Shown: positions 13,623-15,500 of the stretch, piece by piece
Layout: the number at the start of each line of letters is the position of its first letter
Numbering within the stretch: the first letter of the stretch is position 1
Assembly: GCA_030619365.1 (NCBI GenBank)
Contig: JAUXBQ010000033.1
Location: forward strand, 1 to 15,500
Reading direction: 5' to 3'
DNA: 15,500 nt
Source of the DNA: a candidate division FCPU426 bacterium
GTDB taxonomy: Bacteria > Oederibacteriota > JAAXVQ01 > JAUVAV01
The notes under the pieces: generated by a model
Told to the model about the DNA's origin: nothing
The model's input: only the letters and a program-made list of their open reading frames with translations
The model's database searches: none
Translations under genes and position numbers: made by a program

Positions 13623-15158
13623 ATGCCAACCACTCAAGCTCAGGTAACCAGAAAACCGCTAGCCCGTCCGAAAGCGAAGTCCAAACGGGGATTGCGGTAT
13701 AAGTTTGGATTGTCCATCACCCTGCTGCTTTCCCTCACCATCATTTTCATCAGCTATTTCGCCCTGCGTGGCGAGGAAAAGGCCCTGCGGGCGGAGATGG
13801 AGCAGCGCGGTGTTACCATTGCCACCAACATGGCCGTCAACGCGGCCAAACCCCTATTGCGCGGGGAAATTCTTCCTCTGGCGTCGCTGGTAAAGGACAC
13901 CATGGGCAACCAGGGCGTGCTGTACGCCATCCTGATCGACGAGAATGACATGGTGGTCGCCCACAATAATATCTCCGAATCCGGAAAACCCTACCAGCGT
14001 CCGCCGGGCGTTCCCGCCCTGGGCAACCGGCCGATGTCGATTTCCGAGCCCTTCCAGTTCAAGAACCAGAAGACCGTCGATATCGCCATACCGGTGCTGC
14101 TGCAGAACAAGGCCAAATTGGGCGAGGTTCACATCGGGCTGTCCAAAGCGCTGATCGACGAGGTGATCCAGGCGGCGGTCATGCAGATCGTGGTCCTGGC
14201 CCTGGGTTTTATTGTGACCGGGATCGTGGTGACGTTCATCCTGGTCAGCATTATTGTCCGCCCCATCAAGGCGCTGGAAGCGGGCGCGGAAATCATCGGC
14301 CAGGGAAATTTGGATTACACCATTAAGGTGAAAAGCCAGGATGAAATCGGCAATCTGGCCAACGCCTTCAATCGCATGACCGGTGACCTCAAGGCGGCCC
14401 AGAAAGACCTCATCGAAAAAGAGAAAATGGAACAGGAATTGGAGACCGCCCGTAAAATCCAGGCCGTGCTGCTGCCCAAGGAAAATCCCATGGTGGAAGG
14501 ATACGAGATCGTTTCCTTCTATAAGTCCGCCAAGGAAGTGGGCGGAGATTATTATGACTTCCATCCCATCAACGACAAATTACTGGGCCTGGTGGTTGCC
14601 GACGTTTCCGGCAAGGGCGTGCCCGGTTCCCTGGGCATGGTCATGACCCGCAGTATTCTGCGCTCGCAGGTCCACCTGGCCGACGCCTATAAAATTATCA
14701 CCAAGACCAACTCCTTGCTGTACCGGGACATCAAACGGGGCATGTTCGTGACCATGTTTTACGTCATCATTGACATCCCCAAAAGGATCCTGGATTGCGC
14801 CAACGCGGGGCATAATCCCCTGATTCTCGGCCACAAGGGCGGGAAAGTGGAGATGTTCAACCCCTCGGGAATTGCCCTGGGACTGGACAAAGGCACGCGC
14901 TTTGATCATAAAACCCAAGCCATGAATATCCCCCTGAAATCCGGTGACGCTTTTATCATTTATACGGACGGCGTGACCGAGGCCATGAACCGCCAGGAGG
15001 AAGAATTCACCGAGGAGCGGTTGGCCGAAGTGGTGGGAAAAAATGTGGACTTGAGCGCCCAGCAATTGAATGATACGATTGTGAATGAGCTTATGGAATT
15101 TACCGCGGGTGCTGAGCAGCATGACGATATAACCCTGCTCACGGTGAAAATAAAGTAG
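13623..15158 (+). CDS. Membrane HAMP-SpoIIE/PP2C serine phosphatase (RsbU-like)
   Basis: This 511-residue sensor phosphatase has a basic N-tail, TM1 (about 28-48), an extracytoplasmic sensor region (50-187, Cache-like by look: GVLYAILIDENDMVVAHNN), TM2 (188-212), a HAMP domain (211-263), a short coiled coil (256-283), and a PP2C-type SpoIIE domain (290-511). Metal-site motifs are intact: GGDYYDF (307-313, Asp309), VADVSGKG with Asp327, YTDGVTEA with Asp449, and HDDIT (500-504). The family dephosphorylates STAS anti-anti-sigma proteins, and a STAS gene follows. I infer that an external signal passes through HAMP to activate the phosphatase and release a STAS-controlled partner. No anti-sigma kinase is visible in the window. 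Confidence 0.93.
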   Translation: MPTTQAQVTRKPLARPKAKSKRGLRYKFGLSITLLLSLTIIFISYFALRGEEKALRAEMEQRGVTIATNMAVNAAKPLLRGEILPLASLVKDTMGNQGVLYAILIDENDMVVAHNNISESGKPYQRPPGVPALGNRPMSISEPFQFKNQKTVDIAIPVLLQNKAKLGEVHIGLSKALIDEVIQAAVMQIVVLALGFIVTGIVVTFILVSIIVRPIKALEAGAEIIGQGNLDYTIKVKSQDEIGNLANAFNRMTGDLKAAQKDLIEKEKMEQELETARKIQAVLLPKENPMVEGYEIVSFYKSAKEVGGDYYDFHPINDKLLGLVVADVSGKGVPGSLGMVMTRSILRSQVHLADAYKIITKTNSLLYRDIKRGMFVTMFYVIIDIPKRILDCANAGHNPLILGHKGGKVEMFNPSGIALGLDKGTRFDHKTQAMNIPLKSGDAFIIYTDGVTEAMNRQEEEFTEERLAEVVGKNVDLSAQQLNDTIVNELMEFTAGAEQHDDITLLTVKIK

Positions 15159-15160
15159 GC

Positions 15161-15199
15161 GGCAAGAACCCACAGGCTTACGCCTGTGGGATTCTTGCC
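15161..15199. repeat. 17-bp hairpin after the phosphatase gene
   Basis: Bases 15161-15177 pair with 15182-15199 in a 17-bp stem with one bulged A (15191) and a TTAC loop. It begins 2 nt after the phosphatase stop. No T-run follows, so it is more like a dispersed palindrome or mRNA-stabilising structure than an intrinsic terminator. Its core ACAGGC/GCCTGT is also present in the 1-26 palindrome. Confidence 0.7.
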
Positions 15200-15215
15200 A
15201 TGAGATGTTCGCCTT

Positions 15216-15268
15216 CAGCGCTATTCAGTCGCTTCCATCGTATGCGTATATGCAGCGCGGAAGCGCTG
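15216..15268 (+). promoter_or_regulatory. Leader with two competing stems before the STAS gene
   Basis: CAGTCGCTTCC (15226-15236) can pair with GGAAGCGCTG (15259-15268), ten pairs with one bulged T. Alternatively CAGCGCT (15216-15222) pairs with AGCGCTG (15262-15268). The two stems exclude each other because they share 15262-15268. It lies between the 15161-15199 hairpin and the STAS start. Switch-like control is only a possibility; a repeat element would also explain it. No convincing promoter was found up to the RBS. Confidence 0.35.
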
Positions 15269-15346
15269 GCTGATAAAAAAACACTTTCTTTGTTAAATAT
15301 TTTGTGATAAACTTCCAACCTAACGTAAGCAGGTGGAGGTGGGTGA

Positions 15347-15500
15347 ATGAAAAAAATTAATGTGACTGTGCAAAACTCCGCTATCAACCCCGATTGCATG
15401 GTTGTGAATGTGGAGGGATTCCTGGATGCCTATACCGTGGCTGAACTGGAAGAAACCTTTAACCGTCTGATGAAAGAGAAAAAATTCAAATTGGTGGTCA
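15347..15500 (+). CDS. STAS-domain protein, anti-anti-sigma-like (partial)
   Basis: Only the first 51 codons lie in the window; the gene runs off the 3' edge. It starts at ATG15347, 6 nt after the strong SD GGAGGT (15335-15340). The opening MKKINVTVQNSAINPDCMVV, then a VEGFLDAYTVAELEE segment and a strand KFKLVV, fits the beta-strand and first helix of SpoIIAA/RsbV-type STAS domains. The segment before the regulatory Ser/Thr is present but that site itself is beyond the edge. Directly downstream of a SpoIIE-type phosphatase, it is the likely substrate. It could also be a fusion with more domains, which cannot be seen. Confidence 0.8.
   Translation, partial: MKKINVTVQNSAINPDCMVVNVEGFLDAYTVAELEETFNRLMKEKKFKLVV

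Overview
The window is a bacterial chromosome segment in which every gene I can support lies on the + strand. Genes are visibly GC-rich, start mostly after purine-rich Shine-Dalgarno (SD) sites, and the tRNA genes encode their own CCA ends. I cannot name the organism. The gene order (tig-clpP-clpX-lon-engB, then a class V aminotransferase, serA and purA) occurs in several deep-branching, mostly Gram-negative-type lineages. An uncultured phylum (Omnitrophota-like, Nitrospirota-like or deltaproteobacterial) is a guess, not a result.

Layout. (1) 1-732: four tRNA genes (His-GTG, Arg-CCG, Lys-CTT, Leu-TAG) behind one good promoter. Each gap between them holds different short palindromic elements. 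(2) 738-7016: a proteostasis block, with trigger factor, ClpP, ClpX, Lon and the ribosome-assembly GTPase EngB, packed with 15-19 nt gaps or an overlap. It starts only 5 nt after the tRNA-Leu CCA. (3) 7036-9794: a PLP class V aminotransferase and full-length SerA, together the likely first two steps of serine synthesis, probably in the same transcript. (4) 9795-11339: an inverted octamer-repeat element, purA, then tRNA-Lys(TTT). (5) 11340-11529: an AT-rich island with a possible terminator, an inverted repeat and a clear sigma-70-like promoter. (6) 11530-15500: a secreted TPR protein, a membrane HAMP-SpoIIE/PP2C phosphatase and the beginning of a STAS-domain protein. The last two look like a partner-switching signalling pair.

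How the parts work together: trigger factor handles nascent chains, ClpXP and Lon remove failed or regulatory proteins, and EngB helps assemble the 50S subunit. The aminotransferase and SerA supply (phospho)serine, and PurA makes AMP. The final module probably senses something at the membrane and controls the STAS protein by dephosphorylation.

No CRISPR, transposase, phage gene or novel enzyme system was found. The most unusual signals are the TPR protein, which switches from a 34-residue to an exact 51-residue repeat period; several different inverted elements, two of which have arms made of tandem 7-bp or 8-bp words; and an insertion plus substitution in the EngB switch I region. No stretch longer than 300 bases lacks a gene.
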